Part shown: in pieces, positions 1 through 9,245 of the stretch
Layout: each line of letters opens with the position of its first letter
Numbering within the stretch: position 1 is the first letter of the stretch
Origin: Candidatus Brachybacter algidus
Lineage (GTDB): Bacteria; Bacteroidota; Bacteroidia; Chitinophagales; Saprospiraceae
Direction of reading: 5' to 3'
Length of the DNA: 64,000 nucleotides
NCBI GenBank assembly: GCA_016711705.1
Contig: JADJSK010000005.1
Location: forward strand, 124,001 to 188,000
The notes under the pieces: generated by a model
Told to the model about the DNA's origin: nothing
Seen by the model: only the letters and a program-made list of their open reading frames with translations
Database searches by the model: none
Made by a program: the position numbers and the translations under genes

Positions 1-69
1 GATTGATTTATTGTAAGTTGAAAATCAAGTTTTATTATTTTTAATTAAAACTTATGATTCCGCCTTACA

Positions 70-99
70 TTGCTTTTGAGTCCCTATTTCTTATATTTG
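70..99 (+). promoter_or_regulatory. Bacteroidota-type promoter for icmF
   Basis: TATATTTG at 92-99 matches the Bacteroidota -7 consensus TAnnTTTG, and a TTG at 70-72 sits 19 bp upstream, the expected -33 spacing. The predicted transcript starts near 106 and leaves a leader of about 70 nt before the ATG at 174. This is a motif match only. Confidence 0.55.
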
Positions 100-173
100 C
101 CCAAAATCTTAAAGCTCCGTTCTTATTGTAAATATTACATTAAGTCGACTTTTAAAGACTACAAAGCGTATAC

Positions 174-3100
174 ATGTCTATAGAAACCATACCATACCAA
201 CCCACCCACAAGATCCGCATCGTCACTGCAGCTTCGTTATTTGATGGCCATGACGCTGCGATTAATATTATGCGCAGGATCCTTCAGGCATCAGGCGCAG
301 AGATCATTCACCTTGGCCACAACAGAACGGCCGACGAGATCGTCAATACTGCCATCCAGGAAGACGTTCAGGGTATCGCCATCACTTCATACCAGGGTGG
401 ACACAATGAGTTTTTCAAGTACATCTACGACCTACTTAAAGAAAGAAATTCCGGCCACATCAAACTCTTCGGAGGTGGTGGTGGTACCATTCTTCCTGAA
501 GAAATAGCTGACCTCCATGCATATGGTATCGCTCGAATTTATGCACCAGATGATGGTCGTGCGATGGGTCTGCAAGGGATGATCAACGATCTATTGAGAA
601 AATGTGATTATGAAATCGGTAAATCATTAAAAAATGAAATTGACCATCTCAACATCCAGCACCCACATAATATCGCAAGACTCATTACAGCAGCCGAAAA
701 CTATCCGGAGTTGCATCAGGATCTATTCGACAAATTGCATGACAGAGCTGCAGAAACAAAGATTCCAGTTCTCGGTATTACAGGCACCGGTGGTGCAGGA
801 AAATCAAGTCTCATCGACGAACTCATTCGCCGATTCCTCATGGAATACAAAGGAAAAACACTGGGAATTATTTCTGTAGATCCAAGTAAAAGAAAAACAG
901 GTGGCGCACTGCTTGGTGACCGAATTCGAATGAATGCAGTCAACAAATCCAATGTTTACATGCGTTCCATGGCGACCAGACAATCCAATCTTGCTCTTTC
1001 TAAGCAGGTTAAAAACGCATTGGATATCCTGAAGACCGCAGGATTCGACATGATAATCCTCGAGACGAGTGGCATTGGGCAATCTGATACAGAGATCACT
1101 GATCATTCTGACATTTCTTTGTATGTCATGACACCTGAGTTTGGCGCACCTAGTCAGTTGGAAAAGATTGACATGCTTGACTTTGCGGATGTCATCTCCA
1201 TCAACAAATTTGATAAAAGAGGCGCTGTTGATGCACTCCGTGATGTTCGCAAGCAATATCAGCGCAATCATCAGCGATGGCATGATCCTCTCGAAGAAAT
1301 GCCTGTTTTCGGCACCATTGCTTCACAATTCAATGATCCGGGCACAAATGCACTTTACAGAAAGATCTTGGATCTAGTAAGTATAAAAGCAGATGGGAAA
1401 TTCGCCAGCCAAATGGAACTCGAATATGGCGATTCAGAAAAACAATACATCATACCACCTTCAAGAGTAAGATACCTTTCAGAAATAACAGAAGAAAGTC
1501 GCAAATACAATGCCTGGACTGCATCTCAAGCCGAAATAGCAGGTCAGGTTCAGTCCATTCAGACTACGATTGATCTATTAAAAAATAATGAAACGCTTGT
1601 CGGATCTTTAAAATCTTCATTAGCAGAAATAAGTAACAAACTCACCAAAGAAAATGAAGAAATTCTTACTTCATGGCCTGCTAAAAAAGCAAACTATGAA
1701 GGAGAATATTTCTCTTACTTCGTTCGTGGTAAAGAAATAAAATTAAAAACAACCACTCAATCCCTATCACACATTTCCATACCGAAAGTTTCCCTACCGA
1801 AATATCACAGCTGGCAAGATCTGCTAAGATGGATATTGATGGAAAATGTCCCTGGAGAATTCCCTTTCACAGCAGGAGTTTTTCCTTTTAAACGAAAGGA
1901 AGAAGATCCAACAAGGATGTTTGCAGGAGAAGGTCATCCAGAAAGGACTAATAGGCGATTCCACTATGTTAGTATCGGAATGCCTGCCAATAGGTTGTCT
2001 ACAGCTTTTGACTCTGTTACTTTATATGGTGAAGATCCAGATTACAGACCAGATATCTATGGTAAAATTGGCAATTCAGGGGTTTCGGTTTGTTGCCTCG
2101 ATGATGCCAAAAAATTGTACTCAGGTTTTGACCTTTGCGATCCAAGAACTTCCGTGAGTATGACCATAAACGGTCCTGCAGCGACGATTTGCGCCTATTT
2201 TATGAATGCGGCCATCGATCAGCAATGCGAAAAATACATCACTGAAAATCAACTTGAAAATCTTGTCGAACAAAAACTTAAGGACACGTACGATGTCAAA
2301 GGAATCGAAAGACCGACTTATAAAGGAGATATACCTGAAGGAAATAATGGCTTAGGACTAATGTTACTTGGGCTTACAGGTGATAAAGTATTACCAGCGG
2401 ATGTGTATGAAGAGATAAAAGAGCGCGCCTTAAATTCCGTCAGGGGTACTGTCCAAGCAGATATTTTAAAAGAAGATCAGGCGCAAAATACGTGTATTTT
2501 TTCAACAGAATTTTCTTTGAGATTGATGGGTGATCTTCAATCATATTTCATCGATCATAAAATAAATAATTTTTATTCTGTGTCGATCTCAGGTTATCAC
2601 ATAGCTGAGGCGGGCGCCAATCCTATATCACAGCTTGCCTTTACATTGTCCAATGGATTTACCTATGTAGAATACTATCTGTCACGAGGCATGGACATTA
2701 ATGATTTTGCAAAAAATCTATCCTTCTTCTTTAGCAATGGAGTCGATCCTGAATATGCTGTCATAGGACGTGTAGCAAGAAGAATCTGGGCAAAGGCTAT
2801 GAAACTCAAGTATGGTGCGGATGAACGTGCTCAGAAATTAAAATACCATATTCAGACTTCAGGTAGATCATTGCATGCACAAGAGATCTCATTCAACGAT
2901 ATTCGTACCACACTTCAGGCACTTTATGCCATTTATGATAATTGTAATTCATTGCATACGAATGCTTATGATGAAGCAATAACCACTCCAACGGAAGAAT
3001 CTGTTCGTCGCGCGATGGCCATTCAACTGATCATCAATCACGAATTAGGTCTTGCTAAAAATGAAAATCCAACTCAAGGATCATTTATCATAGAAGAATT

Positions 3101-3542
3101 AACTGACCTTGTAGAAGAAGCTGTAATGCTGGAATTTGACCGCATTACTGAACGTGGTGGCGTATTAGGAGCTATGGAGACAGGTTACCAAAGAGGTAAG
3201 ATCCAGGATGAAAGTTTGTATTACGAAACACTAAAACATACCGGAGAATTACCATTGATCGGAGTCAATACATTCCTATCAGATGATGGCAGCCCAACAG
3301 TCTTGCCAAAAGAAGTGATCCGTGCAACAGAAGCAGAAAAAGAATTCCAGATCAATACTTTAAAGCAATTAAATGAAGTTAATAGTCATTTGATCGAAGA
3401 TGGCCTTAAAAAATTACAGGAAGCCGCCATTGCAAATAAAAACCTATTTCATGAATTAATGGAAGTCGGCAAATATTGTTCTTTGGGACAGATCACGCAT
3501 GCGCTTTTTGAGGTGGGTGGACAATATAGGAGGAATATGTAG
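174..3542 (+). CDS. icmF: fused isobutyryl-CoA mutase (IcmF)
   Basis: Adenosylcobalamin-dependent acyl-CoA mutase in which all parts are fused: N-terminal B12-binding domain (about residues 12-150), G-protein chaperone domain, and C-terminal mutase barrel (about 550-1110). The B12 motif DGHDAA at residues 24-29 supplies the lower-ligand His26. The P-loop GTGGAGKSS lies near residue 204, and the barrel carries the GYHIAEAGANP active-site segment. At 1122 aa it has the full length of the family. IcmF interconverts isobutyryl-CoA and n-butyryl-CoA, and some members act on isovaleryl/pivalyl-CoA. The domain order separates it from methylmalonyl-CoA mutase, whose B12 domain is C-terminal. It is monocistronic here; the branched-chain E1 gene at 51.8-53.9 kb could feed it substrate. 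Confidence 0.95.
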   Translation: MSIETIPYQPTHKIRIVTAASLFDGHDAAINIMRRILQASGAEIIHLGHNRTADEIVNTAIQEDVQGIAITSYQGGHNEFFKYIYDLLKERNSGHIKLFGGGGGTILPEEIADLHAYGIARIYAPDDGRAMGLQGMINDLLRKCDYEIGKSLKNEIDHLNIQHPHNIARLITAAENYPELHQDLFDKLHDRAAETKIPVLGITGTGGAGKSSLIDELIRRFLMEYKGKTLGIISVDPSKRKTGGALLGDRIRMNAVNKSNVYMRSMATRQSNLALSKQVKNALDILKTAGFDMIILETSGIGQSDTEITDHSDISLYVMTPEFGAPSQLEKIDMLDFADVISINKFDKRGAVDALRDVRKQYQRNHQRWHDPLEEMPVFGTIASQFNDPGTNALYRKILDLVSIKADGKFASQMELEYGDSEKQYIIPPSRVRYLSEITEESRKYNAWTASQAEIAGQVQSIQTTIDLLKNNETLVGSLKSSLAEISNKLTKENEEILTSWPAKKANYEGEYFSYFVRGKEIKLKTTTQSLSHISIPKVSLPKYHSWQDLLRWILMENVPGEFPFTAGVFPFKRKEEDPTRMFAGEGHPERTNRRFHYVSIGMPANRLSTAFDSVTLYGEDPDYRPDIYGKIGNSGVSVCCLDDAKKLYSGFDLCDPRTSVSMTINGPAATICAYFMNAAIDQQCEKYITENQLENLVEQKLKDTYDVKGIERPTYKGDIPEGNNGLGLMLLGLTGDKVLPADVYEEIKERALNSVRGTVQADILKEDQAQNTCIFSTEFSLRLMGDLQSYFIDHKINNFYSVSISGYHIAEAGANPISQLAFTLSNGFTYVEYYLSRGMDINDFAKNLSFFFSNGVDPEYAVIGRVARRIWAKAMKLKYGADERAQKLKYHIQTSGRSLHAQEISFNDIRTTLQALYAIYDNCNSLHTNAYDEAITTPTEESVRRAMAIQLIINHELGLAKNENPTQGSFIIEELTDLVEEAVMLEFDRITERGGVLGAMETGYQRGKIQDESLYYETLKHTGELPLIGVNTFLSDDGSPTVLPKEVIRATEAEKEFQINTLKQLNEVNSHLIEDGLKKLQEAAIANKNLFHELMEVGKYCSLGQITHALFEVGGQYRRNM

Positions 3543-3557
3543 CGGTAATTATTAGTA

Positions 3558-3582
3558 GTTAATTGTTAATTGTTAATTGTTA
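3558..3582. repeat. heptamer tandem repeat after icmF
   Basis: About 3.6 perfect copies of the 7-mer GTTAATT, starting 15 bp after the icmF stop codon. It is one of many 7/8-bp tracts placed at gene ends in this window. Confidence 0.8.
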
Positions 3583-3655
3583 CTTCTGCTTTTTTATAGC
3601 AGGCGTTAAGAGTGTTGAATAGTATCGCAAATGTATTAATGCCCAGTGACTTTTG

Positions 3656-4174
3656 AACCCCGAAGGCGATGACATTATTATATTATAAATACTCTGACAG
3701 AATCAAAACCCCGAAAGCGGTGACATTTTGAAATGATGAATTTAGAGAGTTGGATGTTGGATGTTGGCCAACAAAAGGATGAAAGCCCAAATATTTTTGA
3801 ACCCCGAAGGCCGTGACATTATTATAATATATATCCTGTGAAGGAATAAAAACCCCGAAGGCGGTGACATTTTGAAATAATGAATTTCGAGAGTTGAATG
3901 TTGGATGTTGGCCAACAAAAGTATGAAAGCCCAAAGATTTTAGAACCCCGAAGGCGGTGACATTACTATAATATATATCCTGTGAAGGAATAAAAACCCC
4001 GAAGGCGGTGACATTTTGAAATAATGAATTTAGAGAGTTGGAAGTTGGATGTTAGCCAACAAAAGTATGAAAGCCCAAATACTTTTGAACCCCGAAGGCG
4101 GCGACGTTATTATAATATATATCTTGTGAAGGAATCAAAACCCCGAAGGCCGTGACATTTTGAAATGATGAATT
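3656..4174. repeat. 144-bp tandem repeat array with 8 embedded cores
   Basis: Nearly four copies of an exact 144-bp period. Each period holds two copies of the core CCCCGAAGGCGGTGACATT, 51 bp and then 93 bp apart. The eight cores start with their CCCC at 3658, 3709, 3802, 3853, 3946, 3997, 4090 and 4141. Core sequence is better conserved than the AT-rich linkers. The spacings are all multiples of three, so one minus-strand frame stays open through most of the array and reads NVTAF-GV-type peptides at the cores. I call it a noncoding repeat because it has no start context, no signal and a stop in one copy. It fills most of the 808-bp gap between icmF and the next gene. Confidence 0.9.
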
Positions 4175-4350
4175 TTGGACGTCGAATGCTGAAATGGTGA
4201 GTATCGAATAATAAAAGGCAAACGGATGACATTTCCCCATAAAAACTTGACTCAAAATTTCACAATAACCTTTTATTTTTTTCTCCATTTAAATCCGAAA
4301 TAAAATTGAGTTCGTAGGTATGGAAGTTTATACAATAAAATAAAATACTT

Positions 4351-5379
4351 ATGAAATTTAGAAAAAATGCAAAAATGATGATGTACGGTGCTTTGGCACT
4401 AAGTCTAACCGCTTCAGTTACCTCATGTAAAGAGGATGACGATGTAGTAAAAAGTCAAAAAACTTATATTTACACATCTAACAATGCAGATGGTAATATT
4501 AATTATTATGACGTCACCGACCTTTCAAATGTCATTGCAACAAATATAGTGACTCCCTCAGTAGCTGCAGATGGCATATTTTATGACGCTTCATCTGATG
4601 CTGTCGTTCAAGCTTCCAGGACAACGTTTGGCTTAGAGGGGATTATTAATGTATCTTCATTATCAAGTGGCGCCAGTGGTGTAACAGGAATAGTTGGAAC
4701 ATTGGACATGAAAAGCCCTAGAGAGACGGCAGTAATTGGCAATACTTATGTAGTAGCAGACAATGCTGATGCCGATGGCAATACAGCAACAGCAGATGGA
4801 AGATTATACATTTATACGAAAAGCGGAAACACATTCTCCTTGAGAAATGTAATTACAACCGATTTCAAATTGTGGGGAATTACATTTATAGGTAATGATC
4901 TTTATGCAGTAGTAGATGCTGATAATGAAATCGCAGTTTATACTAATTTCTTATCGAATACATCCAATACTACACTCTCAGCAACAAAAAGAGTAGAAGT
5001 AGAAGGCATCGTCAGGACTCATGGTCTAACATATGATGGAACCACGATGATCATGACTGATATAGGGAATGCAATGAATACAACAGATGATGGAGGATTC
5101 CACATTATCAAGGACTTTTTGACTAAATTCAATGGAGCTTCTAACGGAGGTATGATTACATTAGCACAACAAACAAGAGTTTCAGGAGCTGCTACTCTAC
5201 TTGGAAATCCTGTTGATGTGGCATATGATAGTTCAAAAGATATCGCTTACATAGCTGAAGCCGGCAATGGCGGTGGAAGTTTGTTGATATTCAATGGCGC
5301 TACAAAAGGAGGAAATTTAAATCCAACTGTTAACATACCTTTGAAATCTGCATCTGCAGTATTTTTGGTAAAGAAATAA
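4351..5379 (+). CDS. lipoprotein, propeller-like, unknown function
   Basis: Secreted lipoprotein of 342 aa. The N-terminus has a basic, hydrophobic signal ending in a lipobox (SVTSC, Cys about residue 26) followed by the acidic stretch KEDDD. The mature part is a chain of short beta-rich repeats such as YIYTSNNADGNINYYDV and DGRLYIYTKSG, with repeated gain and loss of Asp-Gly turns, resembling a beta-propeller of the LVIVD/SMP-30 kind. No catalytic motif is visible. The ATG at 4351 is the only start that gives a full signal. It stands alone between the repeat array and a strong terminator. Function unknown. Confidence 0.75.
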   Translation: MKFRKNAKMMMYGALALSLTASVTSCKEDDDVVKSQKTYIYTSNNADGNINYYDVTDLSNVIATNIVTPSVAADGIFYDASSDAVVQASRTTFGLEGIINVSSLSSGASGVTGIVGTLDMKSPRETAVIGNTYVVADNADADGNTATADGRLYIYTKSGNTFSLRNVITTDFKLWGITFIGNDLYAVVDADNEIAVYTNFLSNTSNTTLSATKRVEVEGIVRTHGLTYDGTTMIMTDIGNAMNTTDDGGFHIIKDFLTKFNGASNGGMITLAQQTRVSGAATLLGNPVDVAYDSSKDIAYIAEAGNGGGSLLIFNGATKGGNLNPTVNIPLKSASAVFLVKK

Positions 5380-5441
5380 TTGACCTGATCTTAAAATAAT
5401 AGGCTCCTTCGAGGAGATATACCTAGCAGTAATTGCACTTA

Positions 5442-5485
5442 AAGAGAGAATTGATTAATCTAATCAGTTCTCTCTTTTTATTTTT
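5442..5485 (+). terminator. intrinsic terminator
   Basis: A 16-bp stem (5442-5457 pairing with 5461-5476, one G-T wobble, 3-nt loop) is followed by a T-rich run. It ends the lipoprotein transcript and separates it from the converging LuxR-type gene. Confidence 0.85.
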
Positions 5486-5493
5486 TTAATAGT

Positions 5494-6150
5494 CTACTTG
5501 TTGTAATCTACAGAATCCAGGAAGCTAATCAACTCTATTGTATTACTAACCCCAAGTTTGTGCAGCATATTCTTTCGATGAGTCTTAATAGTATGGACTG
5601 ATCTGAACAATAATTGCGCGATGTCTGTGGATGATTTTCCTTCGATGACCAACTCCATAATTTTTTTCTCCTGAATAGTTAGTTTTTGAAGTAGGTAGTA
5701 AGGATTATCCTTTTTAGTTACCTGCACGGTCATTTCATTACTTTGGTGCAAACTTATGTCCGGTCCGATATAAACATCTCCTTTTGTAAGCGTTTCGATA
5801 GCAATTCTGAAGTCATTCAGACTGCAATTTCTGGAAATTATACCATCAACTAACTTATTTGAGAATAATCCTTTGGCAGTTTTAGAATTGATGATCTCAG
5901 GAATTAAAAGGACGTGTGATTCTTGTTTAAGTGACTTAAGATTTTTGAGTATATCTTCAAACTGAATATTATCAAGACATGCCTGACCTACAATAATTAA
6001 ATCAATATTAGAAGGAAGATCAACATTTGAGCTGTGAGTTGATATAAAAATATTGGATAAGGTTGCGATTTTGTTTTGAACCAGCTGGTTTTGAATTCCT
6101 TGGGCGAACAATTCGCTTCCATCAATGATTACTACACTTAATTTTTCCAT
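5494..6150 (-). CDS. LuxR/NarL-family response regulator with degenerate receiver
   Basis: 218-aa transcription factor. The C-terminal LuxR/GerE helix-turn-helix (about residues 155-212) is intact: LTIQEKKIMELVIEGKSS, then TDIAQLLF and HTIKTHRKNMLHKLGV. The N-terminal half is receiver-like, but the usual acidic pair is reduced to IDG (residues 9-11) and the expected phospho-acceptor strand reads LIIVGQ with no Asp. It is therefore probably phosphorylation-independent or binds a ligand. There is no histidine kinase nearby. It is the last gene of a same-strand group with a glycosylasparaginase-like gene and a PorP/OmpA pair, 32 bp downstream of the former. Confidence 0.85.
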   Translation of the reverse strand: MEKLSVVIIDGSELFAQGIQNQLVQNKIATLSNIFISTHSSNVDLPSNIDLIIVGQACLDNIQFEDILKNLKSLKQESHVLLIPEIINSKTAKGLFSNKLVDGIISRNCSLNDFRIAIETLTKGDVYIGPDISLHQSNEMTVQVTKKDNPYYLLQKLTIQEKKIMELVIEGKSSTDIAQLLFRSVHTIKTHRKNMLHKLGVSNTIELISFLDSVDYNK

Positions 6151-6182
6151 GCGAAAGTCCTAAATGAGTTGTATGCCACACA

Positions 6183-7148
6183 CTAAATTTTATGCGCTGC
6201 TTCAAATACTTTATTGATAGTGTTACTTGTTTTTGCATAGGTGAAATTTGGATGAATGGCATATGCACCTGTCTCTCCTTTTTTATTAATTGCGATCATT
6301 CCAACCTGAAGATCTTTGTAATTGGGTGTTTTAGCCAGTAACCGTTCAATAGCTATTTCGCAAGCTTTTTGCGGAGATTTTTTATTTCTCATTAATTCTA
6401 CTGCTAGAAAAGAAGACAAATTTTTCAAAACAACCTCTCCTAACCCAGTGCAGACAGCAGCACCATATTCATTGTCCACATAGAGGCCGGCTCCGATCAC
6501 CGGTGAATCTCCTACCCTACCATGCATCTTATATGCCAGACCACTTGTAGTGCAGGCACCTGAAAGGTCACCATTGCTATCGATGGCCAACATCCCGATC
6601 GTATCGTGATTTTCTATATTAATAACAGGTTTATAATCGGAAGTCTCCAACCATTTCTGCCATTCTTTTTTGGATTTCTCAGTTAGTAGATCGGTTTTTT
6701 TAAAACCCTGATCCAGCGCAAATTGCAATGCACCTTCACCTGTTAAAATAACATGAGGGGTATTTTCCATTACTTTTCTGGCAACACTTATCGGGTGGAC
6801 AATATGTTCTAAAGCAGTGACACAGCCGGCATTGCCCTTTTCATCCATGATACATGCATCCAATGTGACCCTCCCATCTCTGTCAGGCGCTCCACCTAAT
6901 CCAACTGAAGAATTTGATGCATCAGCTTCCGGAACCATTACTCCTTGTTCGACAGCATCCAGCGCTCTTCCACCTTTACTCAATATTTTCCAGGCATCTT
7001 GATTTGCTGCAAGTCCGAAGTCCCAAGTGGAAATTACAACAGGTTTTTCAGTTTTTTTATTCATCGAACTTAAATCCAAATTATTCAGACCTAAAGTACT
7101 CAAACCCATAGCAATGCTTGAGTTTTTGATAAACTTTCTCCTTTCCAT
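6183..7148 (-). CDS. N4-(beta-N-acetylglucosaminyl)-L-asparaginase-like Ntn hydrolase
   Basis: Member of the glycosylasparaginase/isoaspartyl peptidase family, made as a precursor that cleaves itself before a catalytic Thr. The HDTIGML motif (about residue 181) supplies this Thr. Other family segments are GGRALDAVEQG, SVGLGGAPD and GRVGDSP-IGAG. I prefer the ATG at 7148 (321 aa) because it puts the twin-arginine-like signal ERRKFIKNSS at the N-terminus; a TTG at 7184, directly after the upstream stop, would add 12 residues. The likely role is removing Asn from N-glycan or peptide fragments in the periplasm. It follows the OmpA gene closely. Confidence 0.85.
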   Translation of the reverse strand: MERRKFIKNSSIAMGLSTLGLNNLDLSSMNKKTEKPVVISTWDFGLAANQDAWKILSKGGRALDAVEQGVMVPEADASNSSVGLGGAPDRDGRVTLDACIMDEKGNAGCVTALEHIVHPISVARKVMENTPHVILTGEGALQFALDQGFKKTDLLTEKSKKEWQKWLETSDYKPVINIENHDTIGMLAIDSNGDLSGACTTSGLAYKMHGRVGDSPVIGAGLYVDNEYGAAVCTGLGEVVLKNLSSFLAVELMRNKKSPQKACEIAIERLLAKTPNYKDLQVGMIAINKKGETGAYAIHPNFTYAKTSNTINKVFEAAHKI

Positions 7149-7184
7149 CAGATTTGAATATTTTGAATAAAATAATTTTGACAA

Positions 7185-9245
7185 TTATTTTGCCTTAGTT
7201 TCGAGCGTCTTGGTATCTATGACCTTACCTCTTTCTTTTGTAATTTGTTTTTTGATCTCGATGCTGGTGGGGCCTGAAATGATTTTGAACTCGGTACGTC
7301 TGTTAAAACGATGTTCCTCCTCAGTGCACTTGGCATCATTGACACAATTATTAAGCAACATAGTTTCTCCATATCCTACAGCCTGAATTCTGGCGGTATC
7401 AATACCTTTATCTACTAAATAGTTTTTAGCTGATTCAGCCCTTCGTTGAGATAGCTTCTGGTTAAATTCATCATTACCACGTGAATCCGTGTGTGATGAT
7501 AATTCAATAACCATAGTAGGATACTGGATCATCAACTCATTTAGATAATCAAGATCAGGCTTAGATGCTTTGAGGATCTTAGCATCATTGTAGTCATAAT
7601 AAATACTATTCAGTCTAATCGGCTGGTTCGTACTAATTACCTCTATCTCCGGCTTTGGTACAAGATTGATCTTTACAACAAAAGCTGTATCAACCTTTAT
7701 ATCTGTTGTCTTAACATAAGTTGAATCAGGGAAATAGCCAAGTTTAGCGACTTTTATAAAGTAGCCTTTATTGATTTCTAATTCATATGAAAATTTATAA
7801 TTATTGTCATTCCCTTCAGTCATATTGGTTTCAGGCTTGAATTGCTCTCCTATGGTTAAATTACCTCCTCTTAAAGGCTTATTTTCATCCAGAACATATA
7901 CGTCGAGGTCTATGACAGGTTTTGACTTTTGAAAAGTAAAGATGTCATCACAACACGTTTTACCTCTCAATGAAGTTGTCCCTACTCTATTCGATACTAA
8001 AAAGCCTTCATATCCTTCTTCATCCACCACATATCCCATATCATCAGCCGGAGAATTGTAACCAAAACCCATGTTGACAGGAAGTGACCATGAGGTACCA
8101 TTCCATTCAGTAGAATAAAGATCAAGTCCTCCAAAGCTTGGCAATCCATCACTGGCGAATACCAATCTTCCATCCTTGTAAAACGGAGTTATTTCGTCAG
8201 CTGGCGTATTGATCATCGAACCCAGATTGACTGGTGAGTCAAAAACTCCAGTAGAAAGCTTTGTTGCATAATACAAGTCGAATCCTCCTGTTCCACCTGG
8301 TGCATCAGAAGAGAAAAATAAAACATCCCTGCCGTATAATTCTCCCGGCATCGGATGTTTAACGATGGATGAGTCAGGAAGGCCTTGTACAATGGCAGGA
8401 TCTGACCAACCATTGCCATCGCGAACGCAATAATAAACTCTAGAAGTAGCTACTTCTTCGCCATTGAATGTCACTTTGGTAACATACATGACTTGATCTT
8501 GCATGGATATCGCGACATTGCCGAGGGCGGGACTTGAGGCTGTCAGCATTGCACTAACCTCGACTGGCTTAGCCCAAGCCATTTCTTTATCTCTTTGAGA
8601 TTTTAATAATTTAACAAGATATACTTTCCCTGGATCTGCACCATTCTCTAAAGCAGTAGATGTATAATACAATTCATTTTCAAATATAAATGGAGAATAT
8701 TCGCCACTTTTAGAATTGATCTTTGGACCTGCAGAAGTTACTGCAACCTGATTGGTAGTGGAATCAGTCTGAACTGCTAATAATATCCCTTTCAGTTCCA
8801 GAATAGCTAAAGATGACCATTTTTCATCATCAGAGTCTTTAACTTTTCTTAGTACTTCAGCAGCTTCCCCATATTTATCATTCATCTTAAGCATACGTCC
8901 ATATTTGAACATTGCTTCCATGTTATTACCTGATTTATCGGCATCTACGATCCTTTTATATAAGGTCTCTGCTTTAGCATAATCTCTCAATTTATAGTTG
9001 AGATCCGCCATCAGAGGAATCATAGATTTATCTCTTTTTTTCTTATAAGCTTCCTCTAACTCATCTAACTGGCTGGCATAATTATTGGTTTCAGAATATT
9101 CTGATGCTTTTTCCAAATGAGCCTGATAAGGAATTGTTGTCAAAGGCTGAGCAAGTAGTGCTCCTCCAAATACCAACATAGGTATACATATAATAATGGT
9201 TAAAACCTTCATGAATGTTTTTTTAAACTTTAGATTCTTGGACAT
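7185..9245 (-). CDS. OmpA-family protein with TPR and PD40 repeats (PorE-like)
   Basis: 686-aa envelope protein. It has a signal peptide (hydrophobic VLTIIICIPMLVFGGALL), TPR-like helices (about 40-170), WD40-like PD40 propeller blades (about 200-430), a carboxypeptidase-regulatory-like beta domain (about 450-540) and a C-terminal OmpA peptidoglycan-binding domain (about 565-670, with HTDSRG and LSQRRAESAKNYL). This order matches PorE-type proteins linked to type IX secretion and gliding. It overlaps the preceding PorP/SprF gene by 16 bp; an inner ATG at 9212 gives a more standard signal peptide and is a possible true start. The pair probably forms an outer-membrane to peptidoglycan anchor unit. 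Confidence 0.9.
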   Translation of the reverse strand: MSKNLKFKKTFMKVLTIIICIPMLVFGGALLAQPLTTIPYQAHLEKASEYSETNNYASQLDELEEAYKKKRDKSMIPLMADLNYKLRDYAKAETLYKRIVDADKSGNNMEAMFKYGRMLKMNDKYGEAAEVLRKVKDSDDEKWSSLAILELKGILLAVQTDSTTNQVAVTSAGPKINSKSGEYSPFIFENELYYTSTALENGADPGKVYLVKLLKSQRDKEMAWAKPVEVSAMLTASSPALGNVAISMQDQVMYVTKVTFNGEEVATSRVYYCVRDGNGWSDPAIVQGLPDSSIVKHPMPGELYGRDVLFFSSDAPGGTGGFDLYYATKLSTGVFDSPVNLGSMINTPADEITPFYKDGRLVFASDGLPSFGGLDLYSTEWNGTSWSLPVNMGFGYNSPADDMGYVVDEEGYEGFLVSNRVGTTSLRGKTCCDDIFTFQKSKPVIDLDVYVLDENKPLRGGNLTIGEQFKPETNMTEGNDNNYKFSYELEINKGYFIKVAKLGYFPDSTYVKTTDIKVDTAFVVKINLVPKPEIEVISTNQPIRLNSIYYDYNDAKILKASKPDLDYLNELMIQYPTMVIELSSHTDSRGNDEFNQKLSQRRAESAKNYLVDKGIDTARIQAVGYGETMLLNNCVNDAKCTEEEHRFNRRTEFKIISGPTSIEIKKQITKERGKVIDTKTLETKAK

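Noticed and set aside
804..1283. 159-codon minus-strand frame inside icmF
   Set aside because: Lies wholly antisense within a strongly conserved gene and has no coding signature of its own.
3656..4174. CRISPR array
   Set aside because: The intervals between cores are themselves repeated with a 144-bp period, so there are no unique spacers, and no cas genes are present.
3683..4288. Two minus-strand open frames (83 and 78 codons) across the 144-bp array
   Set aside because: They are a by-product of a repeat period divisible by three; they have no start context, signal or recognisable fold, and a stop separates them. Kept only as a point in the repeat finding.
6183..7148. Cytoplasmic type I/II L-asparaginase
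   Set aside because: The HDTIGML self-cleavage site and GRVGDSPVIGAG segment belong to the Ntn glycosylasparaginase family instead.
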